A stretch of 51,693 nucleotides of DNA, from contig CAXYDN010000002.1 in NCBI GenBank assembly GCA_964276145.1, positions 1 to 51,693 of the forward strand. The letters are read 5' to 3'. A model generated the notes under the pieces. The model had not been told where the DNA came from and ran no database searches. It was given only the letters and a program-made list of their open reading frames with translations. Position 1 is the first letter of the stretch. Each line of letters opens with the position of its first letter. The translations under genes were made by a program, and so were the position numbers. Positions 27,152 through 35,568 of the stretch are shown here, one piece after another. This stretch comes from SCGC-AAA076-P13 sp964276145 (GTDB taxonomy: Bacteria > Pseudomonadota > Gammaproteobacteria > Magnimaribacterales > D2472).

Positions 27152-27517
27152 TTATATAAACCTCGGAACTATATATGTAAAAATTGATGCAAAAATAAAT
27201 ATACCTACGGAAACATAATAAATATACCTAGATCTCTTTCTTGTTTGTTCACAGGCTCTTCCAAGTTCAGGATCGGCAGGACAGGGCATATGATAAGTTT
27301 TATAGTTAACATAACCAGCAATAATGATCATGACAACCGCGAAGAGGGTTATATACGTCTTATATTGAGATAGAACTATTAAAAATGGAAAGGTTGTAAT
27401 AAGGCTCGCAAAACTTGCGCCAGCCCCTAATGCAACAAAGATAACAGGCAATGCACAACAGATAAGTGTTGATGACGAGGCAAATAAAGAGAAGAAATTT
27501 GAAGTTTTATCGTTCAT
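27152..27517 (-). CDS. MerT-like inner-membrane metal transporter
   Basis: A 121-residue protein with about three membrane helices. The first contains a vicinal cysteine pair (C20-C21, STLICCALPVIFVALGAG), the hallmark of MerT. A cytoplasmic loop carries a second pair, C79 and C89 (MPCPADPELGRACEQ), as in MerT's second Cys motif. MerT moves Hg(II) inward from periplasmic MerP. No merA is seen in the window and the adjacent sensor is CsoR-like rather than MerR, so copper or another soft metal is more likely (inference). The gene shares one base with the end of the HMA gene. Confidence 0.82.
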   Translation of the reverse strand: MNDKTSNFFSLFASSSTLICCALPVIFVALGAGASFASLITTFPFLIVLSQYKTYITLFAVVMIIIAGYVNYKTYHMPCPADPELGRACEQTRKRSRYIYYVSVGIFIFASIFTYIVPRFI

Positions 27518-27924
27518 TAAACCTCTAATACTTGTAAATCTGACATATTCTGCCCATTAGAAAGAATTTTCTTTTCTATCTCATCGTAGTTGATATTTTT
27601 TGCTTTTAAGTAAGCAATTATTACTTTCCCATTAGCTAAATCAACATCAATTTTTTTTACAGACTTATCCCTCAAAAATGTTTTTTCAATTCCACGAGCA
27701 CAAAAATCACAGACCATTCCTTTTACACTAACAATTGCTATTTTAACCTCAGTTAAATCCTCCATAAATTTATCAAACCTATCTGGATCAACATTAAGAT
27801 TTTTTCCATCTACCATGGTGTCATGCAAGTGTCCTTCGTGAGAGTGATCGTGCATATCTGAATGATCCGGCTCAGCCCATATCAATGGACTGACAAGAAA
27901 TAAAGTTAATAATATTTTTTTCAT
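27517..27924 (-). CDS. Secreted His-rich heavy-metal-associated (HMA) protein, MerP-like
   Basis: A 135-residue periplasmic protein. A signal peptide (about 1-17) is followed by a histidine-rich stretch with His at 21, 25, 27, 29, 32 and 34 plus Met24, then a linker and an HMA domain (about 60-130) with the metal loop GMVCDFC (Cys72, Cys75). It would bind soft metal ions in the periplasm and pass them to the MerT-like protein encoded next. The His-rich segment is not part of classic MerP and suggests extra Cu, Zn or Ni binding. It lies 12 nt after the outer-membrane-like gene. Confidence 0.85.
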   Translation of the reverse strand: MKKILLTLFLVSPLIWAEPDHSDMHDHSHEGHLHDTMVDGKNLNVDPDRFDKFMEDLTEVKIAIVSVKGMVCDFCARGIEKTFLRDKSVKKIDVDLANGKVIIAYLKAKNINYDEIEKKILSNGQNMSDLQVLEV

Positions 27925-27936
27925 AAGTTCTCCTTT

Positions 27937-28542
27937 TTAAAATCTATACATAAAATGTAGATCCCATTCAGTCTTATCACTATAACCAAATTCAAGAAGA
28001 GCATTGCCTTTAAAAAATTTTAGTTCTGGATAAGTGGACCTATTATTAGTTAATGAATTAGTTTTTGATTTAAGCATTATCCATGTATGCAGGTCTCCGT
28101 AGTCACCCAAATAGGGAGCAACACCAAGCTGGATGAATCTGTCCTCGTAATCCTTGCCAAATGAATTTTCAACATATTTATAACCAAAACCGGTAAACCA
28201 TCTTCTTGTCTCCCAGTCTCCATGAATACCATAAAAGAGATTATTAGTATTATTTATTGAAATACCAGATTGAAAATACAAGTTTCTTTGCGAAATGTCA
28301 GTATTTTTTCTATTTAATAAGTAAGTAAGTCGCAAGTAGTTATAACTTTTATTAAAAAATTTATCATCTACGTTCTCAATACCAATTGAGTATTTATAAG
28401 TCGGAGAGTAATGAGCATAAATAGAGTTACTCATACTATTTGATTTATACATAATCGTAGAGCCGCCAGAGTAAGAAATAGGCCTAGCATCTATATTTAT
28501 TATAAAGACTAAAGAAAAAATTATAATTTTATATATACCCAT
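27937..28542 (-). CDS. Putative outer-membrane beta-barrel protein, first gene of the metal operon
   Basis: A 201-residue protein with a signal peptide (about 1-19) and alternating amphipathic strands rich in Tyr, Trp and Asn, ending in the aromatic C-terminus FMYRF typical of BAM-inserted barrels. The size fits an eight-stranded barrel. I recognise no named family. It leads a tight operon with a His-rich HMA protein, a MerT-like transporter, CsoR and a PepSY protein, so it may be a surface channel or binding protein for the same metal. That is inference from context. Confidence 0.6.
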   Translation of the reverse strand: MGIYKIIIFSLVFIINIDARPISYSGGSTIMYKSNSMSNSIYAHYSPTYKYSIGIENVDDKFFNKSYNYLRLTYLLNRKNTDISQRNLYFQSGISINNTNNLFYGIHGDWETRRWFTGFGYKYVENSFGKDYEDRFIQLGVAPYLGDYGDLHTWIMLKSKTNSLTNNRSTYPELKFFKGNALLEFGYSDKTEWDLHFMYRF

Positions 28543-28552
28543 GGGGAGTATA
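28534..28552 (-). promoter_or_regulatory. Candidate CsoR/RcnR-type operator at the start of the metal operon
   Basis: On the minus strand the sequence TATACTCCCCATGGGTATA spans the start codon of the first operon gene. Its arms TATAC/GTATA are inverted repeats around a C/G-rich core containing the palindrome CCCATGGG. The TACT-C-tract...GGGTA form resembles the TACT-G6-N-AGTA sites of RcnR/CsoR repressors and stands out in AT-rich surroundings. Position over the start codon is unusual for an operator. Confidence 0.35.
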
Positions 28553-28719
28553 TTAGCATAATTGTATTATTTTTCCCTACACAAAATACATCCTCGAAAT
28601 CGATTATGTTTGTATGAGAAATTTAAGTGAAATATGGAGTGACTTTTATTTATACTGGTGATTTTAACAAAATTTTTTTTAGAATTAATGTTTATCACAC
28701 TTTGCCCCCTCTAAGTGTT

Positions 28720-28776
28720 TGAGTGTCAGACTTGGTAAGAGTGAGTTCGGTGGTTAGAGTCCACCCAAACTCACCA
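28720..28776 (+). pseudogene. Decayed tRNA-Ile remnant lacking the anticodon arm
   Basis: The segment aligns with tRNA-Ile(26129-26205) at the D-arm (TCAGACTTGGTAAGAG) and from the variable loop to CCA. The entire anticodon arm is missing. The T-stem GGTGG/CCACC is intact but the T-loop is TTAGAGT, so the invariant TTC is lost. The acceptor is GAGTGTC/CAAACTC with two mismatched pairs. It cannot work as a tRNA. It marks the right border of the metal islet. Confidence 0.75.
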
Positions 28777-28780
28777 TTTT
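28742..28780 (+). repeat. Direct repeat, right copy (tRNA-Ile 3' end): candidate att site
   Basis: This stretch is identical to 26171-26209 at 35 of 39 positions, including CCA and the four T's that follow. With the left copy it encloses the CsoR/MerT/HMA operon. The four differences suggest the insertion is old or that the second copy came in with the element from a different host tRNA. Confidence 0.7.
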
Positions 28781-28796
28781 CGTGTAATATTTATTA

Positions 28797-29162
28797 ATGA
28801 ACGAATATTATGGAAGCTGTCATTGTGAGGCTGTAAGTTTTAGATTCCAATCAGAAGAATCTGTAGAAATATGGAAATGTAATTGTTCTATTTGTAATAT
28901 TTATGATTATGAGCACTTGTTTATAAAGCATGAAGACTTATCAATTACAAACGGTGAAGACCAAATCTCTTCATATAGCTTTGGTACAGGAAATGCAGAT
29001 CATACCTTCTGTAAAATATGTGGAATTAAAAGTTTCTATCAACCAAGATCTCATCCAGATATGTACAGTGTTAATCTGCGTTGTGTTAAAAATCCACCAA
29101 AGGTTAAAAAAGTCATTCATTTCGATGGAATAAATTTTGAGGATAGTATCCAAAAAATCTAA
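28797..29162 (+). CDS. GFA-domain (Mss4-like zinc) protein
   Basis: A 121-residue protein of the glutathione-dependent formaldehyde-activating enzyme / CENP-V family. The start YYGSCHCEAVSFRF, the CNCSICNIYDYEHLFI knuckle and the later FCKICGIKSFY pair give the family's zinc cysteines. Most GFA members have no demonstrated activity; formaldehyde-glutathione condensation is known for only a few, so the label is structural. It begins just outside the right border of the metal islet, 20 nt after the tRNA remnant. Confidence 0.85.
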   Translation: MNEYYGSCHCEAVSFRFQSEESVEIWKCNCSICNIYDYEHLFIKHEDLSITNGEDQISSYSFGTGNADHTFCKICGIKSFYQPRSHPDMYSVNLRCVKNPPKVKKVIHFDGINFEDSIQKI

Positions 29163-29253
29163 TTATATTTTTTAACCAATCTAATAAGAGTTAAATACAA
29201 TATTGGTGGCAATATTATCCACTGCTTTTTGCAGCCTCTGACGAAATAACTTA

Positions 29254-29288
29254 CTTTATATAAGTTATTTTAAATTACTTATATAAAG
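29254..29288. promoter_or_regulatory. 12-bp perfect inverted repeat upstream of the large TonB receptor
   Basis: CTTTATATAAGT (29254-29265) and ACTTATATAAAG (29277-29288) are exact reverse complements separated by 11 nt. There is no T-run after it, so it is a poor intrinsic terminator. It lies 80 nt upstream of the receptor ATG and could be an operator or an RNA hairpin in the leader. A TATAAT hexamer at 29325-29330 may be the receptor's -10. Confidence 0.5.
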
Positions 29289-29367
29289 CAATCATTTTAA
29301 AAACATCTCTTGCATTTTCAATAATATAATTTTTTTAATTTCATTATTTTAATTTAAGAGGTACCTA

Positions 29368-32091
29368 ATGAATAAAAATATACTAGGGTTAGTATTTGTC
29401 TTACCATTTTTCCTGTCTATAAATACAAATGGACAAGAATCAACTAATAAAGATGTAGAGGAGGTCGTTGTAACTGGATCAAACATTCAAAGATCTGGAT
29501 ATACTGCTATATCACCTGTTCAAGTTAAAAATCGAGATGAGATGCTTGCAGAAGGTGCCAAAACAATTACTGATTTTGCAATCAATCTTCCTGTTAATAT
29601 CGGTTCTGAGTTTCAAACTGAATCAGGTGATTTAATTGGTACAGCTCAGTTTAACTTACGTGGTTTAGGTCTTGGTTCAACGTTGACGCTAATAAACGGT
29701 CGAAGAGGAGGTATCTCAACAGTTGCTGACGGTGGCGGTAATCAATTTTTTGATATCAATCAGTTACCTATGTCCATGATTGAAAAAGTGGAATTTCTTA
29801 CAGATGGCGCGTCAGCGGTTTATGGATCACAAGCAGTTGCTGGAGTGGCAAACATCATCACTCGTAGTAATTTTGAAGGTATGGAATTTACTATAGATGG
29901 TCAAAGTTCTGACGGTCCCGGTATCGATCAAACTCAGATTGGTTTTGCATTTGGCTCATCAGCCGAAGGCCCTACGAAAGTTAATATTTATGGTGGGTAT
30001 ACAAAAAGAAATAGAGCAGACCGCTCAGATTTTGATTTTATTAACGAAAGAGTACTAGGTAATGGTGTCCCATCAGATTCTAAAACACTTTCAGCTTTTG
30101 GTGCTCCCGGAACTTATCGTGCAGTGAATTCAACAGGAACTGCAGGTACTGGAGGTAATTTTCCTGATCCAGATTGTGAAGCAGCAGGCGGAATCCTAAA
30201 AGCACCCTTCTGTAGATTTAGTTTTGCTGATCAGGTTTCAGTAATACCAGCAGAGTCCAGGGTACAGTTATTTGGAGAAGCTACTCATGAAGTTAGTGAT
30301 AGAGTTACCGCTTTTGTAGAATCAAGTTATTCTTCTAACAAAATTTCTAGAACTCTAGGTCCTTACTTGTTCAAGCATGGGACTTTAGCTGCAGGAAGGA
30401 TGTTTATCCCAGGAAGCCATCCTTTTAACTTTTTTGTTAACAATAGTGCTGGAGGTATAGAATATGTTGGACCAACAAATTGGGATAACGCAGTTCATAC
30501 TGGGGCAGACCTTGAGTTACGTGGACGACCATTTGGTGAGGAATATAATGGCGGAAGAGGGCCAGCAGATCTAGAAATTGATCTCGCTTATTTACGAATG
30601 CTTAGTGGAATAAAGGCTGACCTATCAGACCAGTGGAGCGTTGAAGCTTCTTATATGTTCTCTCGTTCAGAGCGAGACCAAACGAGACCATTTAACTATA
30701 TTAAAAGTGTAGTTAATGAAAGTTTATTAAATGGAACATGGAACCCATTCGGAACTCGTTTAGCTAACCCAACACTTGTTTCTCCAAAGGACGGTGTGAG
30801 TGTTGCAGCTAACTCTGATGATGTATCTAACAGTCTTTGGACTTTAAATGTAAATGCATCAACAGCTAAACAAGAAGTAACCGAAATTAAATTTGTTGGA
30901 GAGCTTGGAGCTTTAGCTGGTGGAAATATAGGTGTTGCAGCTGGAATGCAACATAGAACAGAATCATTTAGCTATTCACCTGACCCATTAGATGAATCAG
31001 GTATAGGTAATGCCCCTGATCAACCAATAGTCGGAGGTCAGGATGTAGATGCTTTATTTGTTGAAGGAATTTTACCAGTAAGCGATTCTCTTGAAGTTCA
31101 AGCAGCTGTTAGGTATGAAGATTATGGGAATGTTGACACTACTGATCCAAAGCTTGCCATACGTTATCAGGTATCTGATAGTTTAGGCATTCGTGGAAGC
31201 TGGGGATCTTCATTCCAAGCTCCATCGGTTCGTCAAATGAGTGTTTCAAGTCAGTCTTCAATTATTGACGATCCAGCTTCTATAAATCCAACAACAGGAC
31301 AGTTGGAGTGTAATGATAGAGGTGTTACCAACATTGCAATTATAACAACTCAAGGCGGAGACTCTCTTAAGCCACAAAGTTCTGATTCATTAACGCTTGG
31401 AATTGTTATGGAAGTTAATGATACTGATATTAGTCTTGATTATTGGAGTTTTGACTATACTGATCTTATAACCTCAGACGAAGGAGCACAGGCAATATTA
31501 GCCAACGACTGTAACGATGGTGTTGTTGATGATTCAAGAATACGTCGTCGTCCAGATGGAACGGTGGCTGAAATCACATCAGAGTTTATTAATACTGGAT
31601 CTGTAAAAACTAATGGTCTTGATATAGCTTTAGCTCACTCAATAGATTCATCTAAGTTTTTTGATGCAGTAAACTTAAATTTTGCAGCTACCTACATAAA
31701 TGAGTTTGAAGTTCAGACCAACAGCTCATCTGCTGCCTTTGATGGCGCAGGGTCAAGAAACTTTAAAAATCAATTCCGCTCAATGCCAAAAATTAGAGGC
31801 AACCTGGGTGCAACTTTCCAAAAAGGTGAGCACACAATAAGCACATATCTTAGATATATTGATGATTATGAAAATGATCAATCAAATACAACTATTGATA
31901 GTTTAGTAACAATAGATGCACAATATTCAACACAGTTATTTAATGACAATGCTCGATTTTCGGTCGGTATTAAAAATGTTACGGATGAAGACCCTCCAAG
32001 CTTAGGTGCTAATGTCCGTCCAGGTTACGATAATCTCATGCATAATGTTTTAGGAAGAACTGTTTATATGTCTCTGACCCAATCGTTCTAG
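29368..32091 (+). CDS. TonB-dependent outer-membrane receptor, substrate unknown
   Basis: A 907-residue TonB-dependent transporter. A signal peptide (about 1-22) is followed by a TonB-box-like segment (DVEEVVVTGSNI), the plug domain with FNLRGLGLGSTLTLINGRR and VEFLTDGASAVYGSQAVAGVANIIT, and a long 22-strand-type barrel ending in YMSLTQSF. AAGAGG lies 7 nt before the ATG. This plug type is common in receptors of marine gammaproteobacteria and sphingomonads for large or aromatic substrates, but the ligand cannot be inferred. A strong terminator follows. The downstream SGNH hydrolase is separately spaced. Confidence 0.93.
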   Translation: MNKNILGLVFVLPFFLSINTNGQESTNKDVEEVVVTGSNIQRSGYTAISPVQVKNRDEMLAEGAKTITDFAINLPVNIGSEFQTESGDLIGTAQFNLRGLGLGSTLTLINGRRGGISTVADGGGNQFFDINQLPMSMIEKVEFLTDGASAVYGSQAVAGVANIITRSNFEGMEFTIDGQSSDGPGIDQTQIGFAFGSSAEGPTKVNIYGGYTKRNRADRSDFDFINERVLGNGVPSDSKTLSAFGAPGTYRAVNSTGTAGTGGNFPDPDCEAAGGILKAPFCRFSFADQVSVIPAESRVQLFGEATHEVSDRVTAFVESSYSSNKISRTLGPYLFKHGTLAAGRMFIPGSHPFNFFVNNSAGGIEYVGPTNWDNAVHTGADLELRGRPFGEEYNGGRGPADLEIDLAYLRMLSGIKADLSDQWSVEASYMFSRSERDQTRPFNYIKSVVNESLLNGTWNPFGTRLANPTLVSPKDGVSVAANSDDVSNSLWTLNVNASTAKQEVTEIKFVGELGALAGGNIGVAAGMQHRTESFSYSPDPLDESGIGNAPDQPIVGGQDVDALFVEGILPVSDSLEVQAAVRYEDYGNVDTTDPKLAIRYQVSDSLGIRGSWGSSFQAPSVRQMSVSSQSSIIDDPASINPTTGQLECNDRGVTNIAIITTQGGDSLKPQSSDSLTLGIVMEVNDTDISLDYWSFDYTDLITSDEGAQAILANDCNDGVVDDSRIRRRPDGTVAEITSEFINTGSVKTNGLDIALAHSIDSSKFFDAVNLNFAATYINEFEVQTNSSSAAFDGAGSRNFKNQFRSMPKIRGNLGATFQKGEHTISTYLRYIDDYENDQSNTTIDSLVTIDAQYSTQLFNDNARFSVGIKNVTDEDPPSLGANVRPGYDNLMHNVLGRTVYMSLTQSF

Positions 32092-32139
32092 GTGACACTT
32101 AACATGGAATTAAAAGTTCCCCAAAAAAAGTAAATCTTT

Positions 32140-32186
32140 CTGAAGAAACCAAACCTATCCTAATCAGGTTTGGTTTCTTCAGTTTT
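32140..32186 (+). terminator. Intrinsic terminator of the TonB receptor gene
   Basis: A perfect 17-bp stem, CTGAAGAAACCAAACCT (32140-32156) with its exact complement at 32166-32182, has a 9-nt loop and is followed by TTTT. It lies 49 nt after the receptor stop. It is the clearest intrinsic terminator in a window where most convergent genes have none. Confidence 0.85.
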
Positions 32187-32233
32187 GAGAGCATTTTATT
32201 TTAATTCTTTAAATATGATATAGAATTTTTTTT

Positions 32234-33013
32234 ATGAAACATCTTTTAATCTACTTCTTCATTGCCACAAATCTTTTATTAGCTTCAGATACACAAGTTA
32301 ATTCGCTAGTTAACAAAATGCCAGAGCGAGTGCTATATATTGGCAATAGCTACCTTTATTACAATGATAGTCTTCACAATCATGTGAGACGAATGTTTGA
32401 AGAAATCTATCCAAATGAAATAGACACAAGTAACTATAAGTCTGTAACTATAAGTGGCTCCAGATCAATGCATCACAACATAGATTACATGCTCAATCAT
32501 AAAAATATTGGAGCAGCTAAACCATTCCAACTAGTCATTTTGCAAGGAGGAAGCGAGGAAGCTAATACGAAAGCAGAAAGAAAAATATTTTCAAATGAAG
32601 TGGAAGAGGCTGTGAATAAAATTCATAAATCTGGAGCTGAAGCAGCTTTATATATGATACATGCTTATGTAAAACCTCATGACAAAGCCAATCCTAAAAT
32701 GATTGAAGATATTAAAAAAATGTATATTGATGCTGGCATCAAAAATAATGCCTTAGTTATTCCTGTGGGTATTGCATTTGAAAATGCATACAAAATGAAA
32801 CCAAATATCAAATTACATAAATCATTTGATGGCAGTCATCCAAGCATGCTGGGAACATATTTAGCCTCTTGCGTTGTGCTAGCAAGCATCACACAAAAAA
32901 CACCAAAAGGAATTCACTATAACTATTTTAATAAGATAAGTGATGCAGATAAAAAATTTTTACAAGATATTGCACACATGACTGTTGAAAGCTTTTTTGA
33001 TGTAGATCTTTAA
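32234..33013 (+). CDS. Secreted SGNH/GDSL-type hydrolase (DUF4886-like)
   Basis: A 259-residue protein with a signal peptide (about 1-18). The first SGNH block is VLYIGNSYLYYND, with Ser in the GNS motif in place of GDS. VILQGGSEEAN is the middle Gly/Asn-type block, and DGSHPSMLGTYLAS carries the catalytic Asp and His. This pattern matches the DUF4886 branch of SGNH hydrolases. It may de-esterify a glycan or lipid taken up by the preceding TonB receptor, but the terminator between them makes co-transcription unlikely, so the link is only positional. Confidence 0.75.
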   Translation: MKHLLIYFFIATNLLLASDTQVNSLVNKMPERVLYIGNSYLYYNDSLHNHVRRMFEEIYPNEIDTSNYKSVTISGSRSMHHNIDYMLNHKNIGAAKPFQLVILQGGSEEANTKAERKIFSNEVEEAVNKIHKSGAEAALYMIHAYVKPHDKANPKMIEDIKKMYIDAGIKNNALVIPVGIAFENAYKMKPNIKLHKSFDGSHPSMLGTYLASCVVLASITQKTPKGIHYNYFNKISDADKKFLQDIAHMTVESFFDVDL

Positions 33014-33065
33014 GTTGCCCTAAATTTAATATCAATGCCCTTGAACCACTTAATAGTTACTTGTT

Positions 33066-33434
33066 TTAGAATTTAGAAATGGATTTTTTTATTGAATGTT
33101 TTGGAGAATATTGCTCAACGCTTATAGTCAATTCTTTGATGTAATTATGACCTTCATCTGTTACATCTAGAAACTTTCTCCTTTTATCACATGGATCACT
33201 TATTTTAGTAATTAACCCTTTAGATTCAAGAGATTCAATTATTGATTTAACCTTTGTAAAGGATATCCGAAGCTCAGTTTGAAGCCATTTAACATTTGGA
33301 AGTGACTTTCCTTTAATTCTTCTAGCAACAATTTCAGTTAAAAGAAGAAAATGCCCGACACCCATCCTTTCTTTTAAAATGAGCGCATTTAAGTTAGAAA
33401 CACTTTTTGCATGTTTAAGAAATTTTTTGCTCAT
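33066..33434 (-). CDS. MarR-family transcriptional regulator
   Basis: A 122-residue winged-helix regulator. The recognition region is LPNVKWLQTELRISFTKVKSIIESLESKGLI followed by the wing ISDPCDKRRKFLDVTDEG, the standard MarR pattern. I use the ATG at 33434 (MSKKFLKHAKSV) rather than a TTG two codons upstream. A 14-nt direct repeat and a 19-nt palindrome lie 27-63 nt in front of the gene, the expected place for an autoregulatory operator. A near-identical palindrome precedes both formate dehydrogenase genes. Confidence 0.88.
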   Translation of the reverse strand: MSKKFLKHAKSVSNLNALILKERMGVGHFLLLTEIVARRIKGKSLPNVKWLQTELRISFTKVKSIIESLESKGLITKISDPCDKRRKFLDVTDEGHNYIKELTISVEQYSPKHSIKKSISKF

Positions 33435-33460
33435 AATCAATAACTTACCATTAAATTAAT

Positions 33461-33497
33461 ATGATATGTAAATTATGATATGTAAATACTTTACATA
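33461..33497. promoter_or_regulatory. Probable MarR operator: tandem 14-mers plus palindrome
   Basis: ATGATATGTAAATT (33461-33474) is repeated directly as ATGATATGTAAATA (33475-33488). The second copy runs into the perfect palindrome TATGTAAA-TAC-TTTACATA (33479-33497). This lies just upstream of the marR start and is typical of MarR autoregulation. The core GTAAATACTTTACATA recurs upstream of both fdh copies with one change. Confidence 0.7.
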
Positions 33498-33552
33498 ATT
33501 AGCATTTTTAGTTTTAAAAGAAGATAAAAATGACAGGAAAACTTGAAAAGAT

Positions 33553-34152
33553 TTAATCAAATCTTTTGGTTAATTTAATAGCAGCTAAATATAGTAGTGG
33601 CGGCAATATCATCCATGGAAGTTGTGTCTGAAACATTAAAGACCTCCCATTAATCTCAAATAAAACTGGATTAAATATATTTCCTGTTGGAATTAGAGGG
33701 GCCCATGATAAATTTTTACCCTCACTAAGTTGATCATAATAAAGGAAAAGCTCAACAAATATATTTTGCCCAATACACCATATAGCCAATATAAAAAAAG
33801 AACCCCATCTCCAATTATTAAATACATAATTTTTCTTATTACCCATCATCCAAATTAACCACAGACCGCCAAGGCAAACTGTGCCCGCATCAGCAAGCGA
33901 GTTAACAATCCAATTAATATGAAGCGGTATCCATTGATTTAAAACCTCAGACCTTCTTTCAATAACAGATTCGCCATTTATTAATCCATAAGTGAACCAT
34001 ATCTCCCAACCAAGAGCACACACAATAAAAGAACCTAGATAAATAAAAGGCACCCATTTTGGAAGCTCGAAGCGATATTTTATTAAAATAAGAATTGGAA
34101 TAATTGAACTTGCATAAACAATAGCTATATATCTTATTTCTTCAAATGACAT
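33553..34152 (-). CDS. Multipass membrane protein of unknown function
   Basis: A 199-residue protein with about five hydrophobic helices (roughly 8-25, 34-55, 80-103, 116-136 and 175-192), Trp-rich, with no recognised motif. It is not clearly in an operon: 118 nt separates it from marR downstream and it is divergent from the MHS transporter, with about 57 nt between the two starts. It may be a partner of either neighbour, but the sequence does not say. Confidence 0.6.
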   Translation of the reverse strand: MSFEEIRYIAIVYASSIIPILILIKYRFELPKWVPFIYLGSFIVCALGWEIWFTYGLINGESVIERRSEVLNQWIPLHINWIVNSLADAGTVCLGGLWLIWMMGNKKNYVFNNWRWGSFFILAIWCIGQNIFVELFLYYDQLSEGKNLSWAPLIPTGNIFNPVLFEINGRSLMFQTQLPWMILPPLLYLAAIKLTKRFD

Positions 34153-34209
34153 TCTTTAAAACTATCATACTTCTTTCACTTTATTAAATATTTGGCATAC
34201 TTGTTTATT

Positions 34210-35511
34210 ATGGAAAAGAGCATTAACTCAGAATCTAATATGCAAAAAGTTGCACTTACTTCTTTAGCGGGGACAAGTATCGAGTGGTATGATTTTTTCC
34301 TTTACGGCGCTTCAGCTGCATTAATATTCCCAACAGTATTTTTTGGTGAGGCTTCAACTTCCACAGCATTAATTTTGTCTTTGCTTACTTTCGCAGCTGG
34401 GTTTATAGCAAGACCAATAGGTGGAATAATTTTTGGCCACTTTGGCGACAAGGTTGGTAGAAAAAAAACATTGATAATGGCATTAATCTTAATGGGTGTC
34501 TCATCAACACTAATTGGCCTACTTCCAACCTATGCCATGATTGGAGTCACTGCACCAATTCTATTAACTTCTTTGCGCTTTGCTCAAGGCCTAGCAATAG
34601 GTGGTCAGTGGGGAGGGGCAATGCTACTTGTAACAGAAAGCGCTCCGTCTAATCAAAGAGGCTATTACGGAGCCTTTGCTCAAGCAGGAGTACCGGTTGG
34701 CGTGATCCTAGCAAATCTTGCATTTATTATTACTGGAGCACTAGTTTCTGAGGAAGCTTTCTTCTCATGGGGCTGGCGGATACCTTTCTTAGCAAGTGCA
34801 ATATTGATAGGTATCAGTATGTATATTCAATTAAATTTAGAAGATACAAAAGCATTTAAAGAACTTCAAGCATCAAGACAAACTGGTAGTGCAGAAAAAA
34901 TAATAAGATCACCAATCATAGAGGCAATAACAAAGTACCCAACAAAAATTGCTCTAGCTGCAGGAGCATTCCTTTCAATACAGGTAACTTTTTATATATT
35001 AATTGCTTTCTTACTAGCATATGGCGTAGCAAGTGCTGATACCACTCGAGATGATATGTTGGTGGCAGTCTTAATAGCTTCTGCAATCATGATACCTTTT
35101 CAGTTCTACTTTTCCTCATACTCCGACAGACACGGCAGAAAGGGTATTTTCATGTTAGGTGCAGTTTTAACTGGCTTATGGGCCTTTGCTATTTTCCCAC
35201 TAGTTGATACTGGAAATTTCTGGCTCATAGTTTTGGCTATTACTGGTGGATTGGTATTTGTCTCTATGATGTATGGACCACAAGCAGCTTTTTTCACTGA
35301 ACTATTTAGCACTGAAGTTAGATATTCGGGTGCAACCCTGGGCTATCAGTTTGGTGCAATTTTAGGTGGAGCATTTGCGCCAACCATTGCTGCTCTACTT
35401 TGGAATGATTATGGAATTATTTGGGTCTCAGTATATATAGCATTTGCTTCATTCTTGACCTTGATGTCGGTTCTGTTTTTAACTGAAACCTTTGAAAATG
35501 ATTTAAATTAA
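34210..35511 (+). CDS. MFS transporter, metabolite:H+ symporter (MHS/ProP-like) family
   Basis: A 433-residue 12-helix transporter. The MHS family start SLAGTSIEWYDFFLYGASAALIF is clear, followed by the MFS signature GHFGDKVGRKKTL between helices 2 and 3, LRFAQGLAIGGQWGGAMLLVTE, and a second YSDRHGRKG signature between helices 8 and 9. Family members import small organic acids, betaines or proline with protons. I chose the ATG at 34210 rather than the upstream TTG. The gene follows marR and an unknown membrane protein, and precedes the thiamine locus. The substrate is not assignable. Confidence 0.9.
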   Translation: MEKSINSESNMQKVALTSLAGTSIEWYDFFLYGASAALIFPTVFFGEASTSTALILSLLTFAAGFIARPIGGIIFGHFGDKVGRKKTLIMALILMGVSSTLIGLLPTYAMIGVTAPILLTSLRFAQGLAIGGQWGGAMLLVTESAPSNQRGYYGAFAQAGVPVGVILANLAFIITGALVSEEAFFSWGWRIPFLASAILIGISMYIQLNLEDTKAFKELQASRQTGSAEKIIRSPIIEAITKYPTKIALAAGAFLSIQVTFYILIAFLLAYGVASADTTRDDMLVAVLIASAIMIPFQFYFSSYSDRHGRKGIFMLGAVLTGLWAFAIFPLVDTGNFWLIVLAITGGLVFVSMMYGPQAAFFTELFSTEVRYSGATLGYQFGAILGGAFAPTIAALLWNDYGIIWVSVYIAFASFLTLMSVLFLTETFENDLN

Positions 35512-35568
35512 GATTTAATTAATTAAATCTAGCCAATAATCACAAAAAATAATATCATCTAGTCTAAC

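Noticed and set aside
27152..27924. A classic mercury-resistance (mer) operon
   Set aside because: There is no merA or merR, the sensor has CsoR copper-site spacing, and the HMA protein carries a His-rich segment not found in MerP.
28720..28776. Possible functional second tRNA next to the GFA gene
   Set aside because: The anticodon arm is absent, the T-loop lost its invariant TTC, and the acceptor has mismatched pairs. It is called as a remnant instead.
28797..29162. GFA protein plus FDH as a dedicated formaldehyde oxidation pathway
   Set aside because: Most GFA-family proteins lack this activity, the genes are 11 kb apart, and no S-(hydroxymethyl)glutathione dehydrogenase or hydrolase is visible here.
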